Shown here in pieces: positions 53,848 to 64,000 of a stretch of 64,000 bases of DNA (its first letter is position 1; each line of letters opens with the position of its first letter). The notes under the pieces are model-generated. The model worked only from the letters and a program-made list of their open reading frames with translations, was not told the DNA's origin and searched no databases. The translations under genes and the position numbers were made by a program. The DNA is from Riptortus pedestris. Taxonomy: Eukaryota; Arthropoda; Insecta; Hemiptera; Alydidae. Location: assembly GCA_019009955.1 (NCBI GenBank), contig CM032228.1, forward strand, positions 66,124,001 through 66,188,000, in the 5' to 3' direction.

Positions 53848-54714
53848 CAAGGGGAATCGCAAAATATCATCTAGAGAGGATTGTATTAAAATTAATTCTT
53901 CTCTTGAACACTATTGTCATTGCCAATATTTTTTTTTAACTTAATACTATCCTCTCTAGATGATATTTTGCGATTCTGTTCAATCAAATACGATCAGTTT
54001 AGGAGACGCTTGATAAAATTGTTGACTTGATGATAGAAATATATAAATGGAAGGCCAAGCATATATACATTTAGCTCTACATTATAAAACCGTTAAAGAA
54101 TATTTTTACGTCTAGAACAAGAAAATTTTAAATATCTTCATTAATTGTAAAATAAAATAGTAACAAATAAAAGGGTAAAGCTAAATAAAACCGTTTAAAA
54201 ATATTATTTATATATCCTTATTATTATTGATAATTTTTATATACTTATGTATTCAATTAATAGTAATATATTTCTTGTATAATAATCAATATTTTCTTAT
54301 ACCTATTATATTTTTGACAAAAAGCATTCGAATTTTCTTTAAATATACGGAACACTTCAAAAATTAAATGCCAGTAATTAAAAACAGCTTTTTATTTATT
54401 AATTTTAAATAAACGCCGTAGAAACAAAAAGTAAAAAAAAAAAAAATATAAAAACCGATAAAAAAAATAGTCCCACCCGACGAGATTCGATCTCGAGATC
54501 TTGTGGTTACAAAAGGAAGAAAATTGTTGTTGAAATACTTACCTTAGCAACACCTCGAGACTTTCACGCAATCTTTAACATTTTTTTTTTTTTTTTAGAC
54601 GAACGCGGGAGAAATGCGCCCCCTCGCTTTAACCGAATTGGTTTTTCATTAGGTTACTGCACACTAATAAATCTTCGTTAAAATCGGTGCAGGGAAAGAC
54701 GTGGATTATTCTTG
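53848..54714 (-). mobile_element. Short relative of the foldback element, with TAA duplication
   Basis: TAA at 53845-53847 and 54715-54717 flanks inverted ends CAAGGGGAAT and, read inward from the right, CAAGAATAAT. The body is homologous to the left arm (12304-13060) and right arm (15071-15807) of the foldback element in reverse orientation, including the tRNA-like segment near 54470-54520. Inside its left end lies a near-perfect hairpin (53857-53895 with 53939-53976, arms including ATCGCAAAATATCATCTAGA). Confidence 0.75.
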
Positions 54715-54869
54715 TAAGACTTAGTTAAATACATCACTTCTATACAGAAGGTTTAAATAGCGTAAAATTATCAATGATAAATAAAACACAAGTTCAGGTT
54801 GATTATGACTGTCATTAAAATCACTATTATAAAACAGTATATAAATCAGGTGGGCAGTTGTACTACTTT

Positions 54870-54943
54870 AACAGGCAGACAATATTTCGAAAATTCCGTC
54901 TTGAGTACGACCCCAATAGCTGATTTCCGAAGGGAAATCTCCT
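54870..54943 (+). mobile_element. Helentron-like 3' fragment H14
   Basis: ATATTTCGAAAATTCCG, GAGTACGACCCCAATAGCTG, then the terminal palindrome with its centre shortened (GATTTCCGAAGGGAAATC) and TCCT. Only the last about 75 bp of the family. Confidence 0.8.
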
Positions 54944-54995
54944 AAAAACAAATTAGAGATTAGTGCTAACAATCATTTAAATGGATAATCCGTGT

Positions 54996-55085
54996 CTCAG
55001 GTAAGCCGTGCAAGATAAGGCGTTGGTCTTAGTCTCTTATGGTAAACCTAGAAAGGCGAGATTTGGCTGCACGAATTCTATGTAA
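54996..55085 (+). mobile_element. SINE (family A) tRNA-like head only
   Basis: TCAGGTAAGCCGTGCAAGA, AGGCGTTGGTCTTAG and ATGGTAAACCTAGAAAGGCG match the 5' head of the family, with a damaged B box. No body or tail follows. Confidence 0.65.
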
Positions 55086-55090
55086 TAGCC

Positions 55091-55967
55091 TACTTAAACA
55101 ATTTGGGTCCTTAACTGTACCGGTAGCAATCTACAAAAATCTAGTTACTTACATAGAAATGAATGGCTTAAGTAAATATACTTCTATATACTTTTTTTCT
55201 ATTTAATGTAAAATAATAAATTTAATATAATTTAATGTTTTGTCAATGCAAACAATTTCTTTTGAGGCAAGTATATCGGAGAGACTGATCGATAGCTGAA
55301 AAGGAAATAAGAGGTGTCACCGGATATGCTTTGTAACTGACAGTAACGTGTTAAATTCTATTCTCTTCGTCTTTCACACTCTCTTTCGCTCTCTCTCTCT
55401 CTCTCACTCTTATTTTTAACGGTGTTCTTCAGATATTCTGCTTTAACTATTGCATTACAATAAAAATGTTCGGAAGTATACTTCAATGAACGTAGAACTG
55501 AGTAAAAAAAAATAATAAGGTACAAATCATTTGTTTTATATGATATATGAACCATAATTAATATCAGATAACGTTAGCCATAAACAAAATTGATAAGAAG
55601 ATTCATTAATTTATATTCTTGTTTAATTTTATGATCCGTATAAACCAAGATTCCTTTAAAATAGAAAGTCAATCACTTTAAAATGTTTTGTCTATTTCAT
55701 TTGATTCTGTAATGATAATTAAAACAGCTATCGTTAGGCATAGCTATAATAATAAAAAGATACAATTGAAAATTCATTAGTTTTGTATTCTTGTTTAATT
55801 TTGTAATTGGTATATATCAAGATTCCTTTCAAATAGAAAGCCAAGCACTTAAAAATATGTTATCAGCGCAAAGCGATTTCAAGGCATAAACCTCATTTTC
55901 AGTACTAAACATCAGAAACAGTTAATTAAAAACGTTTAAATATCTACAACTCTACAAGCTGTAGAAT
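55091..55967. other. AT-rich non-coding DNA with (CT)n tract
   Basis: No gene is recognised. A (CT)n run is at 55378-55407. A loose duplication is visible at about 55600-55670 and 55770-55845 (TATTCTTGTTTAATTTT, AAGATTCCTTT, AATAGAAAG). Confidence 0.5.
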
Positions 55968-56046
55968 AAAAAGTCCTCACGCAGGGGCTGCGTAAAAAAA
56001 GCAGATTTCCCACTTGCGTCCTACATACTGCTAAAGTGAATATTAA

Positions 56047-56958
56047 CCCCCTGGCGGGCGCGCCTATTTGAGTTACGTTAGCGGGCGTGCTGCGGTGTAT
56101 GGACCGCATTTTGTTTTTTCTATTTTTTATTAGAAAATAAGCAGTAACTTACTTATTTATGTTGTTTATTCATTTATGCTGTGGTTTTACAGTAATTCTA
56201 ATGCATGGAAATTATACGTTATCATATTGCTAGGTAAAGGATGACTATTTTTTTTTTTTATAAATGGCTTTGGAATATAAAAAACAACCTTGCAATAGGT
56301 AGAATAATGATTGAGATATTTTAATAATAAATTGTTTATTATAAATAACCACCAACATAGGATATTCAGGAACGTTGGAATAGTGGTATAGGAACAATAA
56401 TTTTATGTTTAATAATATTATTTTACAGACTAAAAATAGAGTAAAATTATTAATTCTTTTCATAAAGTTTGAACAAACATTTTGTAACATAAATACAGAG
56501 TAATAGTATATTAGTAATGTAATAAAAAAATAAGTTCAAGGTTATAAATGATCAAATACAGAAAAAATATTCCGTTCAAAATTTGCAAGAAAAAAATATT
56601 TAATTTATCAATTAGGAAATAGAAAAAAATGAACTTTTTTCTTTATTACAGAAAAAAAATCAAACTTTTTACTTGTATAAAGCATTTCCCTGACAATTAT
56701 TGCACATTACTTGATGCATACTGTGATTTCGGCAAAAATCCCTTTGGCACATAATGCATACAACACTTGTTCTATTATTTCGATGTGACCCACAAAGGTA
56801 GCAAATTTTTTTTGCCCTCACAAAACCGACTCAACATGTCAGAACATGTTGATATACAAATACCTGGAACCCCCAGCCCGCTGAAGTCATTTATATTCCC
56901 AGTATTTTGACAGATGTTCAGATTGCGGTCCAAATGCCGTAGCGCGCCCGCCGGAGGG
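56047..56958 (-). mobile_element. piggyBac-like element 4 (0.9 kb, internally deleted)
   Basis: TTAA at 56043-56046 and a decayed copy TTAT at 56959-56962 flank GC-rich inverted ends: CCCCCTGGCGGGCGCGCC on the left and, read inward, CCCTCCGGCGGGCGCGCT on the right. A GCGGTGTATGGACCGC palindrome (56092-56107) and a related GCGGTCCAAATGCCG block near the right end lie just inside. The only coding remnant is the transposase C terminus. Empty-site logic with H3 and H7 confirms the boundaries. Confidence 0.88.
56669..56830 (-). pseudogene. piggyBac transposase Cys-rich C-terminal domain (element 4)
   Basis: The minus-strand frame ending at TAA (56669-56671) reads KKICYLCGSHRNNRTSVVC, then IMCQRDFCRNHSMHQVMC and NNCQGNALYK. 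The pattern C-x2-C, C-x2-C, C-x2-H and C-x2-C is the cross-brace zinc domain that closes piggyBac transposases and binds the element ends. It is intact as a reading frame, but everything upstream is deleted because the right TIR begins about 130 bases away. Confidence 0.88.
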
Positions 56959-57651
56959 TTATGTGAATAAATAAAAACTGAAATAAGAAATCGCCGGCGA
57001 GAAGCGTCTCAAATGTAAACAAACAGGTCTGTCAACGATTCAGGGGAAAGAAAAACAATAATTGCAATATATCAGAATATAATGTATTCTTTTTTTTTTT
57101 TTTTTGAAAACTATGTATTATACCTAGTACTGAAATTTATAATGAACCAGAATAATTTTTAGCTTAATCAATCAAAGTTTAGTAGTTAAAGAAATTAAGA
57201 CGGTGGGGGTTAAAAGAACATATTTTTATCTATCTCGTAAAATAAAGGTTTCTGGATAAACATATTTGGCATTTAAGCTTCGAATAATGTGAGTTATTAT
57301 ATAACAGAGTATTGTTTATGTAACAAGAATAGAAATGGGAGGTTTGCTGAAGGCTGAAAACTGAAAAATGCAAATACATATCTCGGTTAATATTCAAGAC
57401 AGAGTATAAACGTATATAATAATATTTATAGTAAATTTAATTTTCAATAAGATTATTCTATACACTTCTTCCATCCAACTTATATTAACGGTGATATTTC
57501 GAATTTTCAAATTTCTTCCCGTCTAAACTCCTCTCTCCCCCTGGTCCGATTTCAGCTGTTAACGAACTTGATCTTTCTTTTTGCATAAAACTACTAAATA
57601 CCAAGTTTGACAACGATCAAACAAAAATTGCGACCGCTAGAGCGGTAACAG

Positions 57652-57716
<65 letters not shown>

Positions 57717-57828
57717 TTTGAATAGACCTCATTTTCGTCATCTACTAGGTAGGATCAATGAACATTTGAAGAAAAAATTCGTCATGCGTACGACCTCAAT
57801 AGCTGATTTCCCTTAGGGGAAATTTGCT

Positions 57829-58570
57829 AAAACGTTTAAGAAAGGAAATAAAATAATGAATAACACATTTAAGGTACCTAATAATCACTTAAAAGTGAAA
57901 AGACTACTTTTCATCAAATGCAATCAAACGTCCCTAAACATCATGACACTTCCTAAAGTAAATAAATGACATAATATAAAGGGATATGCCAGAAGGAGCA
58001 ACTAGAAAAGAACAAGCTCGTAACAATTTAATTATAGTTCAGCACGTGGGGTGGCCTAGACATTTTACGACCTATAGCCTGTCTTTCCCTGAAGAGTTGA
58101 TAAGGCCAGCAGTTCATGTCTCACTGGTGGAGCTGCCACAAGTCTTTCTTATTGTATTTATTTATCAGATTAGATTGACCATCTCCCAAACTTATCACAC
58201 ATTATTACACCGTTTCATAGTTCAATATCACTCTGTCAAGATGATTGTTGCACCTGTTAACAGCTTTATTCATCAATATCCCTACATCTTCAGGCACTAA
58301 AGCATTAAATTCAAATTCAGAAATGAATTAATGTATATTCAATAAGAACATGTTCATTAATTCATAGAATTGTTTCTATTTTAATTCTTATTTAATACAT
58401 TTTTAATGAATAAAATATTTTCATATTAGAAATATAACAACATAGCCTCCAATTTCACCCCTAAAACCTACATTGGGGTATAAAGTGCAAGAAACATGAA
58501 ATTTTGCCATTTATTTTCTGTAAAATATGGGTTTATTCCCATAGTCATAGGAAAAATAATTTAGGTGTTT
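57829..58570. other. Non-coding DNA
   Basis: No gene is recognised. A 104-codon plus-strand frame (57986-58300) shows no signature I know. Confidence 0.45.
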
Positions 58571-58578
58571 GCTTAAAC

Positions 58579-59062
58579 CATATGTGTGGGCAACCCCCGG
58601 CCGTCTAGAAATTTTGAAAACCCCACTCAAACAAAAATCTCACACTACTAACTCCAAATGAGGAAGATGAGTAGAGATTTGGGCGTTTTGCAGTACTTAT
58701 ACATGCGAAAAGTTCTTTTTATTGATGAAAGTTAATAAATCAAAACATCGTACATGACTGACTGACGATAATTTGGAAAATTCTTTTCGTCTTTGTATCA
58801 GTGGAATTAATCCAAACATCGATGGATTAGTTTCCCAAATTCAAGATCATTGATTGTACCATGTTGTACCTATTTTTTGCATTTCATTTTGTTATTTTAA
58901 TAAATTGTATTATAATTACATTGTAGATATAATTTCATGTCTGATATCTATGATTAACAATTATGAAAACTACATTAAAATACACTACTTTTAAAAGCGG
59001 TCCGCGAACGTATTTGCACACTAAAGTTTGGCCCGGAACATGTCAAAGGTTGCCCACACTTG
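58579..59062. mobile_element. hAT-like MITE with 8 bp target duplication
   Basis: The ends are CATATGTGTGGGCAACC and, read inward from the right, CAAGTGTGGGCAACC. Eight bases outside each end are GCTTAAAC (58571-58578) and GCGTAAAC (59063-59070), one mismatch apart. An 8 bp duplication with short CA-starting inverted ends fits the hAT superfamily. The 484 bp interior encodes nothing recognisable. Confidence 0.75.
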
Positions 59063-60070
59063 GCGTAAACACTTGAATGTAGCAATTAACCAACAAATAT
59101 GGCCGCCATTCAAAAACTATTGGTATAACATGTTTAAATGACGAATTTCAAACATATATATTTTTTTTTTTAAAAAAATCTGATGTTTTAAAAATGGCGA
59201 AGCAACCACTTCTGGATGACATAAAATGGATTGACCATCCATTACGCATTATGCTATGGAGCAGAATGACGTCTCTTGATCAAATGTACTGACACAACAT
59301 TTTTTAAACCTGCTTCGACTTTTTAAGTTACTAGCTAATGTTATTTTTATTTTATTTCTGAGGGCTATAGTTATAAAAATAAGCCACCTTGGACGTAAAA
59401 AGAAATAAATTGCAATAATAATAAAAAATTACGTAAATCCAAAGAAACAATTCTAAAAAAGGAATCCACTGGCAGTTTAATAGTGTCACTTAAATAATAA
59501 TATGTAGTAATAAAAAAATACGTTAGGCTGTGGTGAGCTATGATAACGTAAAATGGACTAAGTAGGTGCACATATATTAACAAAAGAAAATATTCGTCGT
59601 ACCTCTGAAACATTTACATTACATTACATTCTGCTATAATCATGGAGCCACCTTCAACTATTCTCTATTATTAGTATATGGTGGTTCATTTATTATTTTT
59701 TAGTTGTCTTTTGCATTACAGTTCCTCTGGTGTGCATTTCAGGGTTTTCCACCCACTGTGATACGTTAATATAGTTTTCCTATCTGTAATTTGTTTTGTT
59801 TTTTAATTTTATTTATAGTTTATAGATTTTAAGTTTTTATCTTTGACATACGATAATCATTTTTAACTTTTTTAGACAATTTATTACTTTTTCCTATTGT
59901 TTTTATCCTTGATTTATTTTGGTTATGATATTTTTATTCTTTATTTTTGTGATTGTTTTTTTACATTGTTGGCCATATTATGATTGTTAGATTGACTTAA
60001 GTTGTATTGACTCAAGTATCTGTTTGTCAGCAGGCACTGATGATTCCGAAAGTGCACTTTGCATTAAATT
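59063..60070. other. AT-rich non-coding DNA
   Basis: No gene is recognised. Near 60025-60060 a TGTCAGCAGGCACTGATGAT stretch resembles one arm of the palindrome at 49803-50071. Confidence 0.5.
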
Positions 60071-60706
60071 AAAAAAAGTCCGTCACGCAGGGGCTGCGTA
60101 AACTAAGCAGATTTCCCACGTGAAGTTTTACAATAGAGAAATCTGCCCAATAACAAGTGTAGTAAGTAGTAAGGGATCACTAAACTTATACACGAGGGAC
60201 GAATAGTTACGAAAACGGCCACCAGAGCTCTCTTCTGAAAGTACCAAACAGCTCACTCCTGCCAACCAATGCAGAATACAAATGCAAATATCTCAGTTAA
60301 TATTCAAGATTAAGAATAAATGTATTAACAATATTTATAGTAAATTTAGTTTGCACTAAGATCGAATCTATCCAATTTTTCGATCCGACGCATAATGACG
60401 GAGATATTTTGAATTTTCCGAAAATCCCCCCTCTAAAGCCCCCCTCCCATTGGTCCGATTTCAGCCATTAACGAACTTGATCTTCCTTTTTACATAAAAC
60501 GATTAAATTCCGAGTTTGGTAACGATCAAACAAAAATTGCGACCGCTAGAGCGTTAACAGACAAATATATATATATATATAAAATTTTGAACGGACCTCA
60601 TTTTCGTCATCTCCTGGGTAGGATCGATGGACATTTCAAGAAATTTTTCGAAACTCGCGTCATGAGTACGACCTCAATAGCTGATTTCCCTTAAGGGAAA
60701 TCTGCT
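60071..60706 (+). mobile_element. Helentron-like element H16, complete
   Basis: A good reference copy: AAAAAAAGTCCGTCACGCAG, GGGCTGCGTAAACTAAGCAG, GATTTCCCACGTGAAGTT, the GAGGGACGAATAGTTACG module, TTAATATTCAAGATTAAG, the CCCCCTCCCATTGGTCC pre-slot block, GACCGCTAGAGCG, a very short AT slot (14 bases at 60568), CATCTCCTGGGTAGGATCGA, then GATTTCCCTTAAGGGAAATC and TGCT ending at 60706. About 636 bp, and no protein. Confidence 0.9.
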
Positions 60707-60800
60707 AACAACAGTACAGGACAAGGCCTTTTTTAATGATCCTTATTAATTGGTTTATCTACCATCCAGCATATTCCAGAGATATTTACATTACAAGTCA
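60707..60800 (-). repeat. Second copy of the 37.4 kb dispersed repeat
   Basis: AACAGTACAGGACAAGGCC, then TCCTTATTAATTGG and ATCTACCATCC match 37410-37503 in reverse orientation. It begins immediately after the end of H16. Confidence 0.65.
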
Positions 60801-61639
60801 TTGAAGGGTGAGAGTAAGGAAGGAGATAAAGGGAAAGATACAAGGGATTCAAGATTTACTAGTCGGTCCGGATGAACTGTAGAAGTAAATAATGGATAAT
60901 TTTAAATTGTAACGTAGAAGGGAAGCGGATTCCCACAAAGAAGGACGAATAGTAAGTAAGGTCCTTGCCAGCAACCACAACAAGAAGGTATAGGGACTGA
61001 GAAACACAGTGAACTAACCTCTCTACACCGAAGTCTGTATAAGAATGAGATAGCCACGAGATCGGCGAGGAAAGGGGGTCGAAAACTTTCGGGAACCAAA
61101 TTCGTCTAAATTCAAATCAAACGACGCGTAAAAGGGAACTTCTTTGATAGCCTGTTACAAATAACTACCGTATAAATAGATACTAATGAGAAATATTTTA
61201 ATTAGGAGAAAGTAACTAGCAGTTTCTTTTTTTTACACTTTAGATATTGACGTTGTTATATTATATTTGACTCTGTTTAAAAGGGAAACCCCCTTTGATA
61301 GGGTGTTCATAAATAAATAAAATGTACTGACGTTCAGCGACAGAGTGCTCGTAGATACTAGGTGGTAATAATCTGATAATAATTAATCGACTAGTCAAGT
61401 ATATTATAAATTATTAATGTTAACTTAGAAATGGCCTCGGATCTCTTCATCTCATGTGTGCGTTGCGGGGGTTTGATTCGATAATTCTTTTTAGAAAATT
61501 ATTGGAAGGAAGAAGAAGAGCGTTGGAACATTAACGTATAAGAGGCAGCTGTTGTAATTATTGTACAACTGCGTTATTTCTACTTCAGCTAACAATAGCT
61601 GGGGCACGACTTTAGCACGGAGAACTGACCAAAGACGCT
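60801..61639. other. Non-coding DNA
   Basis: No gene recognised. Confidence 0.5.
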
Positions 61640-61705
61640 CTGCGGTCTGACCAATCAGCTTCTTCTAAATGTATAAATAGATGCTTATAATTAAGCAGTT
61701 GCATT
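61640..61705 (+). promoter_or_regulatory. CCAAT-TATA-initiator promoter-like module
   Basis: CCAATCAG at 61651, TATAAATAG at 61672-61680 and an initiator-like GCAGTTGC at 61695-61702 appear in the order of a core promoter, with the TATA start about 25 bases before the putative start. It could be a real promoter or the U3 region of an unrecognised LTR (TGTTG occurs at 61550). No downstream gene is recognised. Confidence 0.35.
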
Positions 61706-62209
61706 TTTTTTCCAAATGAAGTCGCTATAACAGCAATCGGTACAAATTACAACCCAACTAGAAAGAAATATATTATCAAGTATTATTAAATAGTCATTGG
61801 AATGCACGCTACAGGAGACTCCTTATATACTAAAACTAATAGACTATCCAATAGACAAATGCAATGGTATCTTAATGAAGGAAGTGTATCAGTCATATTT
61901 AAAAGAATTTTCTGAAACTATTTCATCCATATCATTTGTTTATTAGTACTAAAACTGGATATACTGTTAAGATAGCGATAATGATTTTTCACAACTTTAT
62001 GATTATATTGCTTTACTAAATAAATTTGTTTTTCTTAAAGACTTTTAGTAGAACATATGAATTTTATTTTATTTGTATATATAAATAAGTTCGGCAATGC
62101 CGGCAATCCACTTGTGTGCTCAAAGAACAAAAAGAAATAAAGAAAAAGAAAAGGGAAAATAATGAATAGTGGAATACGGTGATTCCAGAAACAGTTTACT
62201 GGCATACAA
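61706..62209. other. AT-rich non-coding DNA
   Basis: No gene recognised. Confidence 0.5.
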
Positions 62210-62821
62210 AGTCTGTACAATTTTACGACCCCATTCATAATAACGAATGTACTATGAATTTTCGAATTCACCCATCCTCCCTCCCCTCACTATTCCATAT
62301 CCGATTTTTGCAACTAGCAAATATGGTCTTTTGGGTTGTCTGAAACGGTTAAATGTCAAGTATTGAAGAGTTCAAGTAAAGAATAGAACATCTTAATTGA
62401 TGATGCCATCACATAGTGAATTTGAATTTCTCAAAACAAAAGTTCAATGATAACCATATTTGGTATTTAACCTTGGAATGAAGAATTTCATGGCGTCACA
62501 GCTTATTGTTAATATGAGCCAGAAGTGGGTGATAACTGATGACTGAAAACTAAAATACGGAAATATCTCGGACAATATTCAATATAGAGAATATATGTAC
62601 GTAACAACATTTATAGTAAATTAAGTTCCCAATAAAATTGATCCAAGTTTTCGATTTGACTCGTAATCACGGAGATATCTCGAATTTTCAAAATTCACCC
62701 TCTGTCAATTCCCCCTCCCACTGGTCCGATTTCAGTAGCTAACTTGAACTTTATTTTAGCATAGAACGTTTAAATATCGTGTTTGGTAACGATCAGATAA
62801 AAATTGCGACTGCGTTAACAG

Positions 62822-62904
<83 letters not shown>

Positions 62905-63031
62905 GAACTGACCTCATTTTGGTTATCTCCTCGGTAGGATCGAGGGACATTTGAAGACATTTTTTTTTTTTTTTGAAAATCCTATCATGAGTACAACCAC
63001 AATAGTTGATTTCCCCTAAGGAAAATCTGGT
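62210..63031 (+). mobile_element. Helentron-like element H17 plus a partial tandem relative
   Basis: 62434-63031 is a 5'-truncated plus-strand copy (AAAAGTTCAATGATAACC, the CCCCCTCCCACTGGTCCG block, an AT slot of about 73 bases at 62826-62898, CGGTAGGATCGA, and a degenerate terminal palindrome ending in TCTGG). 62210-62400 repeats the pre-slot part in a more diverged form (CATTCATAATAACGAATG, ATATCCGATTTTTGC). Confidence 0.75.
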
Positions 63032-63596
63032 AAAATTTATGCAAATCAAATTATTACCTGGTTTCTTTAATATTTTTAAGTGTGTGTAGACACGGGTATT
63101 TTAAGCATGTAACGAGATTTTCCATCTGTGACTCCTCTTTAATTAGGTAGTTTTGTCTACGATGTGTAACGTATTATGTCAACCGTTATCCTATGTTTTG
63201 ATTTGAGCTCCTCTGTACTACTTCAGCCAGATATTTTTTCTGCTATTATACACTTACAACTTGCAACATTATCTACAAAGTGCTTAGCCATGGAATATGA
63301 TGCGGCGAATGGGTCCCAGGCCACAATAGCATTAAATGCAATTTGATCGCCTGCTCTGAAGGAGCAATGAGGCCCACAGTTCATCCCATGAGATACAAAC
63401 TGCCCTTACAGCAAACTAATTAGGAGCATCCCTCCTACGCAGCGCTGGAGCAGCTTGGCGTGGAAAATGGTAGGAGTAACCCTGCAAACTGGCCTTGATT
63501 AAACCCAAGTACTTACACGTGGCCGACGCCCGACAGAGCCGTCATAACACAGGGGTTATTGCATGCTACATCACGACTTGGGAAATACTAAGCCCT
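63032..63596. other. Non-coding DNA, GC-richer from 63290
   Basis: 63290-63596 is clearly less AT-rich than the surroundings but shows no recognised coding signature or repeat partner. Confidence 0.45.
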
Positions 63597-63780
63597 CAGG
63601 AGCTAAGGTTAGCCTGCAGAGCTAAGGCGTTGGTCTTAATAAACTTGGCTACCTTGATTCACGAGATCGACTCCCATTTTGACAATAGGAATTTATTTAG
63701 TGACGAACAAGCTAAATAAAATGCTTACTCCCTGAAAAGGGTGGTAACCTGACCCGATTTGTCGATGTAGCACAAAGTAG
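63597..63780 (+). mobile_element. tRNA-derived SINE (family A)
   Basis: Head GTTAGCCTGCAGAGCTAAGG, CGTTGGTCTTAATAAACTTG, a B-box-like GAGATCGACTCCCATTTT, then the body (GGAATTTATTTAGTGACGAA, GAAAAGGGTGGTAACCTG) and a diverged tail (AAAGTAGACGTGAGCAA). A full-length but old copy. Confidence 0.8.
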
Positions 63781-63876
63781 ACGTGAGCAACAATATACAT
63801 CGTCATTTAACTCGTTTCGAATACTCGTTTATTTTAAAGCATATTACTCAAGTCCAATAAACTATTGAGTAATGTT

Positions 63877-64000
63877 AAAAGTCCGTGACTCAGGAGCTAC
63901 GTAAACTGAGCAGTTTTCCCTCTTGAAGTTATACAATAGGAAAATCTCCATACGAGAGCCGAACAGTTGCGGGAAAGGGCCGAACTAGCTTTTGCGGAAA
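63877..64000 (+). mobile_element. Helentron-like element H18, cut by the window end
   Basis: AAAAGTCCGTGACTCAGGAG, GAGCAGTTTTCCCTCTTGAA, then the GAGAGCCGAACAGTTGCGGG module shared with H11 and H16. The copy continues beyond 64000. Confidence 0.8.

Larger units (their letters stand above)
55968..57828 (+). mobile_element. Helentron-like element H15, interrupted by piggyBac-4
   Basis: The 5' end is AAAAGTCCTCACGCAGGGGC at 55968 and the first 75 bp are normal. The element is then split at TTAA by a piggyBac insertion and resumes at 56959 with TGTGAATAAATAAAAACTG, which continues the 5' module seen in H3 and H7. The pre-slot blocks, an AT slot of about 55 bases (57657-57711) and the terminal palindrome (TTTCCCTTAGGGGAAATTTGCT's inner part) follow, ending at 57828. 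Confidence 0.82.

Overview
The window looks like a transposon-dense stretch of an AT-rich arthropod nuclear genome, most likely an insect. The evidence is an R1-clade-like LINE, several piggyBac relics, a Penelope-like GIY-YIG relic, tRNA-derived SINEs, Helitrons, long (AT)n microsatellites, and one spliceosomal exon encoding part of an immunoglobulin domain of the Lachesin/DIP type. There is no bacterial or operon-like organisation and no intact long gene. Apart from the single Ig exon at 36359-36462 (minus strand), nearly everything that can be recognised is mobile or repetitive DNA.

Layout. Positions 1-2110 hold a decayed LINE on the minus strand. 3106-3432 is a SINE-like repeat. 4605-12065 is a tandem satellite of about 51 copies of a 145 bp monomer. 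At its diverged right edge a 3.5 kb foldback element (12304-15807, TAA duplications) sits inside a satellite monomer. The foldback element itself contains a SINE and a Helitron with its 3' tail. 16953-17516 is a solo LTR with a second copy at 37688-38285. 17592-21640 is a head-to-tail chain of Helitron copies. 22191-24183 and 24961-26036 are two different piggyBac families, and two more lie at about 38640-39620 and 56047-56958. 27545-27652 is a Penelope endonuclease relic. 33032-34518 is a TIR transposon carrying the C-terminal half of a DUF7869-like protein, broken by one TGA codon.

From 30 kb to the right edge, and once at 4 kb, at least 17 copies of a single mobile family occur on both strands. 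Each begins near AGTCCGTCACGCAGGGGC, has a subterminal GCAGATTTCCC near its 5' end, carries a microsatellite slot near its 3' end, and ends in the palindrome GATTTCCCTTAAGGGAAATC followed by TGCT. Subterminal inverted repeats, a 3' terminal hairpin, a microsatellite and insertion between two T's are the known marks of non-autonomous Helentron elements (HINE/DINE-1 type). That assignment is an inference, because no Rep-helicase coding sequence is present. One copy is inserted into another, which shows the element ends directly.

The parts do not form a pathway. They form a layered insertion history that can be read from empty-site comparisons: satellite, then foldback element, then SINE and Helitron; dispersed repeat, then piggyBac; Helentron-like, then Helentron-like; Helentron-like, then piggyBac. 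The most useful novel candidates are the Helentron-like family with its interchangeable microsatellite slot, the foldback element inside the satellite, the DUF7869-like transposon, and a 270 bp near-perfect palindrome at 49803-50071.
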